Source of the DNA: Dolichospermum flos-aquae CCAP 1403/13F
GTDB lineage: Bacteria; Cyanobacteriota; Cyanobacteriia; Cyanobacteriales; Nostocaceae
NCBI RefSeq assembly: GCF_012516395.1
Contig: NZ_CP051206.1
Coordinates: 3,700,001-3,764,000, forward strand
Length of the DNA stretch: 64,000 nucleotides
Direction of reading: 5' to 3'
The notes beneath the pieces are model-generated. The model did no database searches, was not told where the DNA came from, and saw only the letters and a program-made list of their open reading frames with translations. The translations under genes were made by a program, and so were the position numbers. Shown here piece after piece: positions 36,861 to 45,560 of the stretch (positions are counted from its first letter, which is position 1; each line of letters opens with the position of its first letter).

Positions 36861-38451
36861 GTTATTAGAAATTGCCCAAACGGAACTTTCTCAACGGAAA
36901 TCTGTGCAAGTTCGGTGTTGTACTGCTGCGGGTTGTCTCTCTTCTGATTCTCAAGCTGTGAAAGACAATCTCGAAGCATCTGTGAAAGCTGCGGGTTTAC
37001 AAGATACTGTGCAAGTTTCTGGTGTGGGTTGTATGCGTCTGTGTTGTCATGGCCCATTGGTACAGGTAGAAAACCAGGAAAATTCACTCATATCGCAATT
37101 GTATCAAAAAGTTACACCGGAAAATGCAGCCGAAATTATTGTGGGGGTAAATGGAGAAGTCACAAATTTACAACAGGGTGATTTAAATCAGCCATTTTTT
37201 AGCCGTCAATTGCCGATTGTTCTAGAAAACAGTGGTAAAATTGACCCGGAACGGATTCAAGCTTATATTGCGGCTGATGGTTATCAAGCCCTTTACCAAG
37301 TGCTACGGGAAATGAAACCTAGTCAGGTGGTAGAAACTATTACTAAAAGTGGTTTAAGGGGACGCGGTGGCGCTGGTTATCCCACTGGTTTAAAATGGGG
37401 AACAGTAGCAAAATCCGCCGGTGAGAGGAAGTTTGTAATTTGCAATGCTGACGAAGGTGATCCTGGTGCATTCATGGATAGGAGTGTATTGGAAAGTGAT
37501 CCCCATCGAGTTTTGGAAGGGATGGCGATCGCTGCCTACTCTATCGGGGCAAATCAAGGCTATATTTATGTTAGGGCAGAATATCCTATTGCTATTCAAC
37601 GTCTAGAAATTGCTATTCGTCAAGCCCAACACTTAGGGCTTTTGGGTTCACAAATCTTTGACTCTCCCTTTGATTTTAAAGTAGAAATTCGCATTGGTGC
37701 GGGTGCTTATGTCTGCGGTGAAGAAACGGCTTTAATGGCTTCCATTGAAGGTAAACGTGGTGTCCCTCATCCCCGGCCACCATACCCGGCTGAGTCCGGT
37801 TTATGGGGCTATCCGACGTTAATTAACAATGTGGAAACCTTTGCCAATATTGCGCCGATTATTCGTAAAGGTGCAGATTGGTTTGCTAATATCGGCATTG
37901 GTAAAAGCAAAGGTACAAAGGTATTTGCGTTAGCGGGAAACATCCGCAACACGGGTTTAATAGAAGTCCCAATGGGAACATCTTTACAGAAAATTGTCGA
38001 GGAAATGGGAGGAGGTGTTCCCGACAATGGTATTGCTAAAGCAGTACAAACCGGCGGTCCTTCAGGGGGATGTATTCCTGCGTCGGCTTTTGCTACACCT
38101 GTAGATTATGAATCCTTAACCGCCTTGGGTTCAATGATGGGTTCGGGGGGAATGATTGTCATGGATCAAACTACAAATATGGTAGATGTCGCTCGCTTTT
38201 TCATGGAATTCTGCATGGATGAATCTTGCGGTAAGTGCATTCCTTGTCGTGTAGGAACTGTACAATTACACGGTTTATTAACAAAGATTAGTCAAGGAAA
38301 AGGTTCACTAGCTGACTTGGATTTGTTGGAGGAACTTTGCGATATGGTAAAACACACAAGTTTATGTGGTTTAGGACAGTCTGCACCAAATCCGGTTTTT
38401 AGCACTTTGCGATATTTTCGAGATGAATATTTGGAATTAGTCAGTAGTTAG
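36847..38451 (+). CDS. hoxF: Bidirectional hydrogenase diaphorase subunit HoxF
   Basis: HoxF binds FMN and NAD(P) and exchanges electrons between NAD(P)H or ferredoxin and the hydrogenase. The 534-residue protein has an N-terminal 2Fe-2S domain (CCTAAGC near 19-25 and CMRLCCHGP near 62-70). The NuoF-like core has the nucleotide-binding [17 protein letters not shown] (about 169-185) and [13 protein letters not shown], with [17 protein letters not shown]. The C-terminal 4Fe-4S site is [13 protein letters not shown] with a distant Cys in [10 protein letters not shown]. It overlaps hoxE. hoxU follows after a 68-base gap containing tandem heptamers. Confidence 0.96.
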   Translation: MELNELLEIAQTELSQRKSVQVRCCTAAGCLSSDSQAVKDNLEASVKAAGLQDTVQVSGVGCMRLCCHGPLVQVENQENSLISQLYQKVTPENAAEIIVGVNGEVTNLQQGDLNQPFFSRQLPIVLENSGKIDPERIQAYIAADGYQALYQVLREMKPSQVVETITKSGLRGRGGAGYPTGLKWGTVAKSAGERKFVICNADEGDPGAFMDRSVLESDPHRVLEGMAIAAYSIGANQGYIYVRAEYPIAIQRLEIAIRQAQHLGLLGSQIFDSPFDFKVEIRIGAGAYVCGEETALMASIEGKRGVPHPRPPYPAESGLWGYPTLINNVETFANIAPIIRKGADWFANIGIGKSKGTKVFALAGNIRNTGLIEVPMGTSLQKIVEEMGGGVPDNGIAKAVQTGGPSGGCIPASAFATPVDYESLTALGSMMGSGGMIVMDQTTNMVDVARFFMEFCMDESCGKCIPCRVGTVQLHGLLTKISQGKGSLADLDLLEELCDMVKHTSLCGLGQSAPNPVFSTLRYFRDEYLELVSS

Positions 38452-38476
38452 TTGTCAGTTGTCAGTTGTCAGTTGT
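38449..38476. repeat. Heptanucleotide tandem repeat (TTGTCAG)n between hoxF and hoxU
   Basis: About three and a half units of TTGTCAG begin at the hoxF stop codon. This is the complement of the CTGACAA array before the trpD-like gene at 18851. Confidence 0.8.
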
Positions 38477-38519
38477 TACTGGTAAGAGTTATTTACCAAT
38501 TACCAATTACCAAATTATT

Positions 38520-39236
38520 ATGACTGTAAAAACTTTAACAATAAATGGGGAATTGATTAGCGCTCGTGAGAATGAAACCTTACTAGAAGCAGCGCAGGAA
38601 GCGAGTATTCATATTCCTACATTGTGCCATTTAGAAGGTGTAGATGATATTGGTGCTTGTCGTTTATGTTTGGTGGAAATTGCTGGTAGTAATAAATTAC
38701 AACCTGCTTGCGTGACAAAAGTGATAGAAGGAATGGAGGTAAATACAAATAGCGATCGCTTACAAAAATATCGGCGGACAATTGTAGAAATGTTATTTGC
38801 CGAAGGTAATCATGTTTGTTCCGTTTGTGTTGCTAATGGTAACTGTGAATTACAAGATTTAGCCATAGAAATGGGCATGGATCATCTCCGCTTAGAATAT
38901 CAAAATCCTCAGCGAACTGTTGATACTTCTCATCATCTTTTTGGCATAGATCATAATCGTTGTGTGCTTTGCACTCGCTGTATTCGGGTCTGTGATGAAA
39001 TCGAAGGCGCACATACTTGGGATATGGCAGGAAGAGGATCAAAATCTCACGTAATTACTGATTTAAATCAACCTTGGGGAACTTCCCAAACTTGTACTTC
39101 CTGCGGTAAATGTGTAAATGCCTGTCCCACAGGAGCGTTATTTGATAAGGGTTCAAGTGTTGGTGAAATGAAACATGATCGGGGCAAAATTGAATTTTTA
39201 GTAACTGCACGAGAGAAAAAACAATGGAATTTTTAG
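38520..39236 (+). CDS. hoxU: Bidirectional hydrogenase subunit HoxU
   Basis: HoxU is the NuoG-like iron-sulfur subunit that wires the diaphorase HoxEF to the hydrogenase HoxYH. From ATG 38520 it has 238 residues; an upstream in-frame start at 38466 would be inside the repeat-rich spacer and is less likely. The ferredoxin-like 2Fe-2S motif reads [15 protein letters not shown] (about 34-48), followed by the C-x2-C-x5-C region [14 protein letters not shown] and two 4Fe-4S motifs, [13 protein letters not shown] and [16 protein letters not shown]. The distance to hoxY is taken up by a DUF3122 gene. Confidence 0.95.
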   Translation: MTVKTLTINGELISARENETLLEAAQEASIHIPTLCHLEGVDDIGACRLCLVEIAGSNKLQPACVTKVIEGMEVNTNSDRLQKYRRTIVEMLFAEGNHVCSVCVANGNCELQDLAIEMGMDHLRLEYQNPQRTVDTSHHLFGIDHNRCVLCTRCIRVCDEIEGAHTWDMAGRGSKSHVITDLNQPWGTSQTCTSCGKCVNACPTGALFDKGSSVGEMKHDRGKIEFLVTAREKKQWNF

Positions 39237-39260
39237 TGCTTAGTTATTTGCAGAGAAATC

Positions 39261-39325
39261 AGATCCCCGACTTGTTCTTTGATGAGGTCAATAAGTAATG
39301 AATCAATATGAGAAGTTGGGGATCT
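39261..39325. repeat. Hairpin family member with long loop, after hoxU
   Basis: The arms AGATCCCCGACTTGTTC and GAGAAGTTGGGGATCT are separated by about 35 bases. It is the same family as 14531 and 42723, but with an insertion in the loop. It lies between hoxU and the DUF3122 gene and could attenuate transcription. Confidence 0.6.
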
Positions 39326-39368
39326 TACAACGTCATTAGTCATTAGCAATAAGTTGAAATAAAATCTC

Positions 39369-39905
39369 ATGTTACAGTATATGCAAATTCAAAAAATATT
39401 CAAGCGAATTCTATTAGTAGGAATATTGACAACATTGATATTCCTGGGTTTAGTAAATTTCACGTCACAGACAGTAATTGCTGCTGTTACTCAGATAGGA
39501 AACCCGCCCGAAGAAGTTATTTATCGCTCACAAGTTAAATTAGATGATCAATCAGGAAAAGTCTGGCAAGTTGTATTATTTAAACAAGTGTATTCTGATC
39601 AAACATCTAATATCAATCTTCGCCTAGTTGGCTTTCCTGGTTCTGCGGAATTAATTCACCCTCAACCGTTAAAAATTACTGCCAATACAGGTAAAGTGTG
39701 GAGTGCTAATGATATCTTTTTAGATAAAGCTCCAGCCCCTACAATTGGTCAATATGATTTCACAGATATATTATTCCAATTACCTTTAGAATCTTTAACT
39801 TTATCCATACCTCTTCCCGCTGCAAACTTCATTAATATCTCAGTTCCTATTCATGTTGTCAAAGAATGGCAATCATTAATTTCAACTGAAGAGGTAAAAA
39901 AATGA
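39369..39905 (+). CDS. DUF3122 domain protein, exported, inside the hox cluster
   Basis: A 178-residue protein (an alternative start at MQIQKIF, residue 5). The N-terminal signal/anchor RILLVGILTTLIFLGLVNF (about 13-31) is followed by a probable cleavage site after TVIAA. The rest is a beta-rich domain (PPEEVIYRSQVKLDDQSGKVWQVVLFK) matching the cyanobacterial DUF3122 pattern. It has no cysteines and so is unlikely to carry a metal cluster. It overlaps hoxY by 4 bases (ATGA), so it is translated with the hydrogenase. An exported protein in a cytosolic hydrogenase operon is unexplained. Confidence 0.8.
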   Translation: MLQYMQIQKIFKRILLVGILTTLIFLGLVNFTSQTVIAAVTQIGNPPEEVIYRSQVKLDDQSGKVWQVVLFKQVYSDQTSNINLRLVGFPGSAELIHPQPLKITANTGKVWSANDIFLDKAPAPTIGQYDFTDILFQLPLESLTLSIPLPAANFINISVPIHVVKEWQSLISTEEVKK

Positions 39906-40447
39906 CTAAAATTAAATTAGCAACAGTGTGGTTAGGTGGTTGTTCTGGCTGTCATATGTCATTCCTTGATTTAGATGAATGGTTAATAGACTTAGCTGCA
40001 CAAGTAGATATAGTTTATAGTCCCATTGCTGATATTAAAGAATATCCCGAAGGTGTAGATGTAGTATTAGTTGAAGGTGCTATAGCTAATGAAGAACATC
40101 TAGAATTAATTCACAAAATTAGAACCCGAACTAAAACAATAATTTCCTTTGGTGATTGTGCTGTTACTGGTAATGTTACCGCTTTGCGTAATCTTTCCGG
40201 TGGTGCTGAACCAGCCCTACAATTAGCTTATATCCAAGAGGCTTGTATTAATCAACAAATTCCCAATTCACCAGGAATTGTTCCCCCTTTACTAGATACA
40301 GTTGTCCCTGTGCATAAGGTAGTATCAGTTGATATTTATTTACCCGGTTGTCCCCCTTCTGCACCTCGCATTCGTGCCGCACTTGCACCACTATTAAAAG
40401 GAGAAAAGCCGGAAATTGTCGGCCGAGAAATGATTAAATTTGGTTAA
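39902..40447 (+). CDS. hoxY: Bidirectional hydrogenase small subunit HoxY
   Basis: HoxY is the small subunit of the hydrogenase module and carries the proximal 4Fe-4S cluster. The 181-residue protein lacks a Tat signal, fitting a cytosolic enzyme. Cluster ligands appear in WLGGCSGCHMSFLDLDE (about 11-27), SFGDCAVTGN (about 82-91) and YLPGCPPSAPRI (about 148-159). It starts within the last codons of the DUF3122 gene. The CBS-domain gene lies between it and hoxH. Confidence 0.96.
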   Translation: MTKIKLATVWLGGCSGCHMSFLDLDEWLIDLAAQVDIVYSPIADIKEYPEGVDVVLVEGAIANEEHLELIHKIRTRTKTIISFGDCAVTGNVTALRNLSGGAEPALQLAYIQEACINQQIPNSPGIVPPLLDTVVPVHKVVSVDIYLPGCPPSAPRIRAALAPLLKGEKPEIVGREMIKFG

Positions 40448-40525
40448 TTAGTGATCACGACCAAATAAATATCTTCTTTCTTTCTTCTTTCTGACTACTG
40501 ACTCCTATTTTTTCTGAGGTGACTT

Positions 40526-41140
40526 ATGTTAACAGCAGCAGATGTAATGACTAAAGATGTGGCCATGATTCGCAGTTCAGCCACAGTCAAAGAAGCAGTT
40601 GATTTAATGAAAGCTAGAGATTGGAGAGCATTAATTGTAGATCGTCGTCATGAACAAGATGCTTATGGAATTATCACAGAGAGCGACATTGTTTATAAAG
40701 TCATTTCCTACAGCAAAGATCCAAATAAAATCCGTGTTTATGAAATTATGACTAAACCTTGTATTGTCGTCAATCCAGAATTAGGTTTAGAATATGTAGC
40801 CAGATTATTTGCTAACCACCATCTCCGCCGTGCGCCTGTAATTAGTGGTAAATTATTAGGAATAATTTCACTTACTGACATCTTAGCCAGAAGTAGTTGT
40901 TTAGAACAACCGCGCTCATTTTTGTTAGAACAAGAATTACAAGATGAAATTAAAAAAGCTCGAATTGTTTGTGCAGAAAAAGGCATTAATTCCACAGAAT
41001 GTGCAGCAGCTTGGGATGTGGTAGAAGAAATTCAAGCCGAAATTGCCCACCAACTCGCTGAAAAACCTCTGAAAACTGCCTTTGAAGATTACTGTGATGA
41101 ATATCCAGAATTAGCAGAATCTAGAATTTATGATTTGTAA
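40526..41140 (+). CDS. CBS-domain protein in the hox cluster
   Basis: A 204-residue protein with two CBS domains: MLTAADVMTKDVAMIRSSATVKEAVDLMKARDWRALIVDR (about 1-60) and VYEIMTKPCIVVNPELGLEYVARLFANHHLRRAPVISGKLLGIISLTDIL (about 72-125). A helical C-terminal extension containing GINSTECAAAWDVVEEIQAEIAH follows, like the CP12-related tails found after CBS domains in some cyanobacteria. CBS pairs usually bind adenosine ligands, so a role in adjusting hydrogenase or thioredoxin-linked metabolism to energy state is possible. GAGGTGACTT precedes the start. Confidence 0.85.
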   Translation: MLTAADVMTKDVAMIRSSATVKEAVDLMKARDWRALIVDRRHEQDAYGIITESDIVYKVISYSKDPNKIRVYEIMTKPCIVVNPELGLEYVARLFANHHLRRAPVISGKLLGIISLTDILARSSCLEQPRSFLLEQELQDEIKKARIVCAEKGINSTECAAAWDVVEEIQAEIAHQLAEKPLKTAFEDYCDEYPELAESRIYDL

Positions 41141-41148
41141 TTACTATA

Positions 41149-41232
41149 TGTAGGTTGGGTTGACGCAAGGAAACCCAACATGATCATTATCGAAGATTTT
41201 GTTGGGTTTCACTTTGTTCTACCCAACCTACA
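41149..41232. repeat. 84-bp inverted-repeat element between the CBS gene and hoxH
   Basis: The terminal arms TGTAGGTTGGGT (41149-41160) and ACCCAACCTACA (41221-41232) are perfectly complementary. A second nested pair, AAACCCAACA/TGTTGGGTTT-like, lies inside. It contains no gene and looks like a MITE-like element transcribed within the hox cluster. Confidence 0.8.
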
Positions 41233-41267
41233 ATTGCTTATTATTACCAATCACCGATTATTTATTT

Positions 41268-42716
41268 ATGAAAACAATCATTATTGACCCCGTTACTCGC
41301 ATTGAAGGCCACGCGAAAATTAGCATTTATTTAGATGATGAAGGTCAAGTAAATGATGCTAGATTTCATGTCACTGAATTTCGCGGGTTTGAAAAATTTT
41401 GTGTCGGTCGTCCATTTCCAGAAATGCCAGGAATTACTGCGAGAATTTGCGGTATTTGTCCAGTCAGTCACTTATTAGCATCAGCCAAAACAGGCGATCG
41501 CATTTTAGCCGTCACAATCCCCAAAACAGCCACCCAATTACGCCGTTTGATGAATTTAGGGCAAATTATCCAATCTCATGCCCTCAGCTTCTTTCACCTC
41601 AGCGCACCAGACCTATTATTAGGTATGGATAGCGAACCCGAAAACCGCAATATTTTTGGTTTAATTGCCGCTGAACCGGAATTAGCCAGAGGTGGAATCC
41701 GTTTACGCCAATTTGGACAAGAAATCATTGAATTATTAGGAGGAAAAAAAATTCATCCTTCCTGGGCTGTTCCTGGTGGAGTTCGTGACCCTTTAACCAC
41801 AGAAAATCGCACCCACATTCAGCAAAAAATTCCTGAAGCCAAAGCCACTGTAATTAGTGCCATAGCTTTATTTAAAACCCTATTAAAAACTTATGAGAAA
41901 GAAGCAAAAACCTTTGGTAATTTTCCGAGTTTATTCATGGGTTTAGTCAGTTCTGAAGGTTTATGGGAAACTTATGATGGACATATCCGATTTGTTGATA
42001 GTGGAGGAAACATCGTTGCTGATAATCTTGATGCTGCTAACTATCATGAATTTATCGGTGAAGCAGTTCAAGCAGACTCTTATTTAAAATCACCTTATTA
42101 TCTTCCTTTAGGTTATCCTGATAGCAGTGATCATTGTCGTTTAGATAGTGGAATGTATCGCGTTGGACCCTTAGCAAGATTGAATATTTGTAGTCAAATT
42201 GGCACACCTTTAGCAGACACAGAATTAAAAGAATTCCGCAGTTATGAAAATGGTACTATTAAATCATCATTTTTCTATCATTATGCCCGGTTAATTGAAA
42301 TTTTAGCAGCAATTGAACATATCGAAATTATCCTTGATGATCCAGATATTTTATCAACTCGTCTCTGTGCTGAAGCTGGTATTAATTGCCTAGAAGCTGT
42401 GGGTGTAAGTGAAGCCCCAAGGGGGACATTATTTCACCATTATCAAGTTGATGAAAATGGTTTAATGTTAAAGGTAAATTTGATTATTGCCACGGGTCAA
42501 AATAACTTAGCAATGAATCGTAGCGTTGCCCAAATTGCCCGCCATTTTATCCAAGGTGATAACATAAAAGAAGGAATGTTAAACCGTGTCGAAGCCGGAA
42601 TTAGGGCTTTTGATCCTTGTTTGAGTTGTTCAACTCATGCCATGGGACAAATGCCTTTATTAATAGAAGTAGTAAATAACAATGGTGCTGTAGTTAATCA
42701 AATTTGCCGTAATTAA
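41268..42716 (+). CDS. hoxH: Bidirectional hydrogenase large subunit HoxH
   Basis: HoxH carries the NiFe active site. From ATG 41268 it has 482 residues and begins [20 protein letters not shown], the conserved N-terminus; an upstream start at 41199 lies in the inverted repeat and is rejected. The nickel ligands are in [10 protein letters not shown] (about 61-70) and [12 protein letters not shown] near the end. The residues after the His-Ala junction (about 24) form the peptide removed by a maturation protease once nickel is inserted. A candidate protease is encoded at 63479-63925. A hairpin (42723-42755) follows the stop. Confidence 0.96.
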   Translation: MKTIIIDPVTRIEGHAKISIYLDDEGQVNDARFHVTEFRGFEKFCVGRPFPEMPGITARICGICPVSHLLASAKTGDRILAVTIPKTATQLRRLMNLGQIIQSHALSFFHLSAPDLLLGMDSEPENRNIFGLIAAEPELARGGIRLRQFGQEIIELLGGKKIHPSWAVPGGVRDPLTTENRTHIQQKIPEAKATVISAIALFKTLLKTYEKEAKTFGNFPSLFMGLVSSEGLWETYDGHIRFVDSGGNIVADNLDAANYHEFIGEAVQADSYLKSPYYLPLGYPDSSDHCRLDSGMYRVGPLARLNICSQIGTPLADTELKEFRSYENGTIKSSFFYHYARLIEILAAIEHIEIILDDPDILSTRLCAEAGINCLEAVGVSEAPRGTLFHHYQVDENGLMLKVNLIIATGQNNLAMNRSVAQIARHFIQGDNIKEGMLNRVEAGIRAFDPCLSCSTHAMGQMPLLIEVVNNNGAVVNQICRN

Positions 42717-42722
42717 GTATTT

Positions 42723-42755
42723 AGATTCCCGACTTCTTGAAGAAGTCGGGAATCT
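42723..42755. terminator. Hairpin after hoxH, likely terminator
   Basis: A perfect stem AGATTCCCGACTTCTT / AAGAAGTCGGGAATCT lies seven bases after the hoxH stop. It is the same hairpin family as 14531, 28811 and 39261. No long T run follows, so termination is inferred from position. Confidence 0.65.
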
Positions 42756-42811
42756 GGGGATCTGGTATTTTTATGATATAATTTAAGCTAAACTCATATT
42801 ACCTAAATTTT

Positions 42812-43390
42812 ATGACTGTTGCTACTGCTAAACGCTTTACCATAACTGAATATCACCGTCTAGCAGACCTTGACTTCTTCACGGAAGATGACAGAGTTGA
42901 ACTAATTAAAGGTGAAATTATCAAAATGGCTGCAAAAGGTAAAGCACATTCTGTTTGTAATACTCGTTTATATAGAGAGTTATTCAAGTTACTGGAAGAA
43001 AAGGCTACTATCCGCGGACAAGAACCTATTATTATTAATGATAGCGAACCAGAACCAGATTTAACAATTGTTAAAAATACACCTGATGATTACTTTCTCA
43101 ATCATCCCACTCCATCTGACATTTTCCTAATTATTGAAGTAGCTGATTCATCTTTAAAATATGACCAAGAAATAAAATTATCCCTATATGCAGAAGCCGA
43201 TATTTCTGATTATTGGATTTTCAATTTAGTAAATTATTATTTAGAATGCTACAGTGACCCATATCAAGATTTACAAGGTAAATTTGGCTATCGTCACAAA
43301 TCAATTATCCTCCCTAATGAGTCTGTCAAATTGCCATCTTTCCCGGAATTAATCTTAGATTTAACTAAAGTATTTCCAGGGAAAAATTAA
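42812..43390 (+). CDS. Uma2-family (DUF820) putative endonuclease
   Basis: A 192-residue protein of the PD-(D/E)XK-like Uma2 family, which is greatly expanded in cyanobacteria and often linked to mobile DNA; its substrate is unknown. Characteristic sequence includes FTITEYHRLADLDFFTEDDRVELIKGEIIKM (about 9-39), SEPEPDLTIVK with the acidic catalytic region (about 83-95), IFLIIEVADSSLKYDQEIKLSLYAEADISDYWIFNL (about 108-143, with the E-V and D-x-K-type residues) and the final INL-like beta strand. It has an AT-rich upstream region with TATGATATAATT at about 42772-42783, a likely promoter. Confidence 0.88.
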   Translation: MTVATAKRFTITEYHRLADLDFFTEDDRVELIKGEIIKMAAKGKAHSVCNTRLYRELFKLLEEKATIRGQEPIIINDSEPEPDLTIVKNTPDDYFLNHPTPSDIFLIIEVADSSLKYDQEIKLSLYAEADISDYWIFNLVNYYLECYSDPYQDLQGKFGYRHKSIILPNESVKLPSFPELILDLTKVFPGKN

Positions 43391-43523
43391 GTTATAAAAT
43401 TAAAATTTGCAAAAATTGATAAAATATGCTATTCTAATTGTCAAGTGATACAATGGGTTTTTTGTGACAATTTACAATATTGCCAGTATAAATAATAAGC
43501 GGCTATAGCAGCCGCACCAGTAT

Positions 43524-43919
43524 CTATACAGATGGGTTACTTATGTTTACACCTGCTACAATAGGGTCAAAATTTGCGGGAAACCGGGTATTATGATCAC
43601 AATCTGCTTTTTCTAAATGCGTCCCCTGTAAATTAGCTGTACGTAAATTTGTAGAAAATAACATTGCTCCGCGCAAATCTGCATTTTCTAAATTAGCTTC
43701 ACTTAAATCAGCAAAACTCAAATCACATCCTCGCAGATTTGCACCACTGAGATTAGCTGTACTCAAATCAGCATAACTGAAATCAGAGCCTTTCAAGTCA
43801 AAATTTTGTAGATTAGCTTCTCCTAATTCTGCTTTTTCAAAGTCTCTTTTTCCGACTGCATATTCTTCTACAATGGTAGCAGTACTATTAATTGACTGTT
43901 GAAAATTAACTTCAGGCAT
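43524..43919 (-). CDS. Pentapeptide-repeat protein
   Basis: A 131-residue protein. Residues about 28-115 consist of some 16 tandem A(D/N)LXX-type pentapeptides (NFDLK GSDFS YADLS TANLS GANLR GCDLS FADLS EANLE NADLR), which fold into a right-handed quadrilateral beta-helix. No signal peptide or enzyme domain is seen. Cyanobacteria have many such proteins of unknown function. It is the outermost gene beside the decayed IS1634-like copy at 43987. Confidence 0.85.
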   Translation of the reverse strand: MPEVNFQQSINSTATIVEEYAVGKRDFEKAELGEANLQNFDLKGSDFSYADLSTANLSGANLRGCDLSFADLSEANLENADLRGAMLFSTNLRTANLQGTHLEKADCDHNTRFPANFDPIVAGVNISNPSV

Positions 43920-44407
43920 AGAGCAGCCTCACAATTTATCTAAATTTTTTACGGAATTTCCAATCCTACCTACATTCATATTTTATCCCACATTCCGCAC
44001 CCCAAACTGTCACAGAGGGAAATTCCGTAGAGAAAAATCAAAGGGAGCATCAAAACAAACATATAAAGTAAAAAAAGGCATTTGAGAAACAGTAAATCAC
44101 CAAAAATGTCATCAAAACCTATTCTCAATAAGAAGCAATAAGAATGCACACCACCTGGAGAGGATAACAAATAAATAAAAGAAGATATTCAAGAAAAAAT
44201 TATAAGTTAGACTAATTAATTAAAGTAGAAAACGAAATTATAGACATAGTAAAATTGAGCTATAAATCAAAGAGATTAGCTCATCTTTACAAGAAAAATT
44301 AAATTGATAGAGATAATAATTAGGTGACTAATTGATAGTAACGTAAACAATCATCTGGTAAAAGACTCAAGATAAAATCTCTGTCCTTATTCCAATTAGA
44401 AATATGT

Positions 44408-44445
44408 GGCTCTACCGGACTTAGTATGCTAAGTCCGGTAGAGCC
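44408..44445. repeat. Perfect 38-bp palindrome at a deletion junction
   Basis: GGCTCTACCGGACTTAG, the loop TATG, and the exact complement CTAAGTCCGGTAGAGCC form a 17-bp perfect stem. It sits exactly where about 670 bp of transposase sequence present in the 5141 copy is missing. GGCTCT ends recall ISL3-type terminal repeats, but no parent element is in the window. Confidence 0.85.
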
Positions 44446-45019
44446 GTTTATATCCTGGTATTGTACTATCAATAAATTCTGATTCTGGTATTGTTGATAT
44501 TAATGATTTTGCTACTTTTATGCTTAATGGTACTCGACATAACCAACGTAAATCTGACACCATTTTCAGATTTGATTCTGTATATGAGGCGCAGTCTGCT
44601 ACTATGAGACTGTTAACTTCTAATTGTTGCTGATACTCAACTGCTATTTTACCAAAACATGATGAGTCGGATTGGTTTCCCGATGCTAGTTTTAAAAATA
44701 TTGGTATGTCTCCATCTCCTGAACATATCATTTCTATGATGAACTGTTTTAAATCTGGTCTATGGTCACGAGAATAACCGTGGGTGATGGTAATTTCTTT
44801 TGGTAATTTTACTGCTAATTCTTCTAATTCTTGATTATTGACTACTTTTTGACTCTCAAATATTACTTCTGGTAAGCTGGTGTTATACTGCCCATGTACG
44901 TGCATTGATGATGAATCTAGATGTGATGTTGATAGTGATACTCCAAATTTTTGTGCTGCTTTTAAGGCAATGATAAAAAATATTGTATCCAATCCTTTGA
45001 TAAATAGTTTATCCATCAC
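44442..45019 (-). pseudogene. IS1634-like transposase, middle part
   Basis: About 190 residues, from MMDKLFIKGLDTIFFIIALKAAQ through STSHLDSSSMHVHGQYN and YSRDHRPDLKQFIIEMICSGDGD to PESEFIDSTIPGYK, after which the frame runs into the palindrome. It shows the uninterrupted form of the site used by the IS4-family element at 6714. Upstream (45020-45110) fragments such as PEYLNDDKLGRV and CEHLI are still readable in shifted frames. Confidence 0.8.
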
Positions 45020-45250
45020 TCTCCCCAGTTTATCGTCATTGAGATATTCTGGTTTTACTCCTGAACAATTAGATGTTCACAAGCGATTGTTTCAAAATAT
45101 TCAGGAAACATATATAAGGGTTTTGATACGAATCCTAACCCGTTTATTATCATGGCTTTTACTACTTGACCCGGACTTACTTTCTCTTTTTTTTCAACCC
45201 TGTATCTGTTCACATTATCTCACCCAACCATTACCAACTATCATGTAAAT

Positions 45251-45491
45251 GAGAGAAGACAATATAACCATGACATTGTTTTGTTTCCCTAAAACCTTTT
45301 TATCGGATTTCGGGTATTCTTTTTTCTATCACACTTTCTGCATTAAGGAAATCCCTGGCTTATCTGTCAAAATTAACACACTAGTATCTCCTGTCAAAAT
45401 ACTTTATTTGTTTCAAAAAGGTTCAGTATTTACGTATTCGCATAATATTTAAAGTTATCATTGACTCTTAATAGTATTAATCTTACAATTA
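45251..45491. other. Non-coding region beside the IS1634-like copy
   Basis: 241 bases of AT-rich sequence without a credible gene. It may include further decayed IS sequence. Confidence 0.3.
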
Positions 45492-45516
45492 AGGGCGGGG
45501 TTTACCCGCCCCTACA
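45492..45516. repeat. GC-rich hairpin GGGCGGGGTTTACCCGCCC
   Basis: A stem GGGCGGG/CCCGCCC with a five-base loop, followed by CCTACA, lies about 45 bases after the end of gnd (minus strand). It is a common small dispersed repeat type and may serve as the gnd terminator. Confidence 0.6.
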
Positions 45517-45560
45517 GGCAATTTTGCCGAAATAAATGGCAAGAATTAACTAGAAGTGTT

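Larger units (their letters stand above)
43987..45250 (-). mobile_element. Second IS1634-like copy, internally deleted
   Basis: It starts with the terminal repeat CCCACATTCCGCACCCC (43987-44003) and then matches the non-coding left end of the 5141 copy, without the MITE found there. Most of the C-terminal half of the transposase is replaced by a 38-bp palindrome at 44408-44445. The right part continues past 45019 into a decayed N-terminal region (to about 45250). Confidence 0.75.

Noticed and set aside
38466-38519. Upstream extension of hoxU
   Set aside because: The extra codons come from the tandem heptamer spacer and are not HoxU-like; the family start is [10 protein letters not shown].
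41199-41267. Upstream 23-codon extension of hoxH
   Set aside because: It starts inside the inverted-repeat element and the conserved HoxH N-terminus begins at [15 protein letters not shown] (41268).
43470-43530. Possible tRNA near GGCTATAGCAGCCGC
   Set aside because: Only a short palindrome is present; no cloverleaf or T-arm consensus can be formed.
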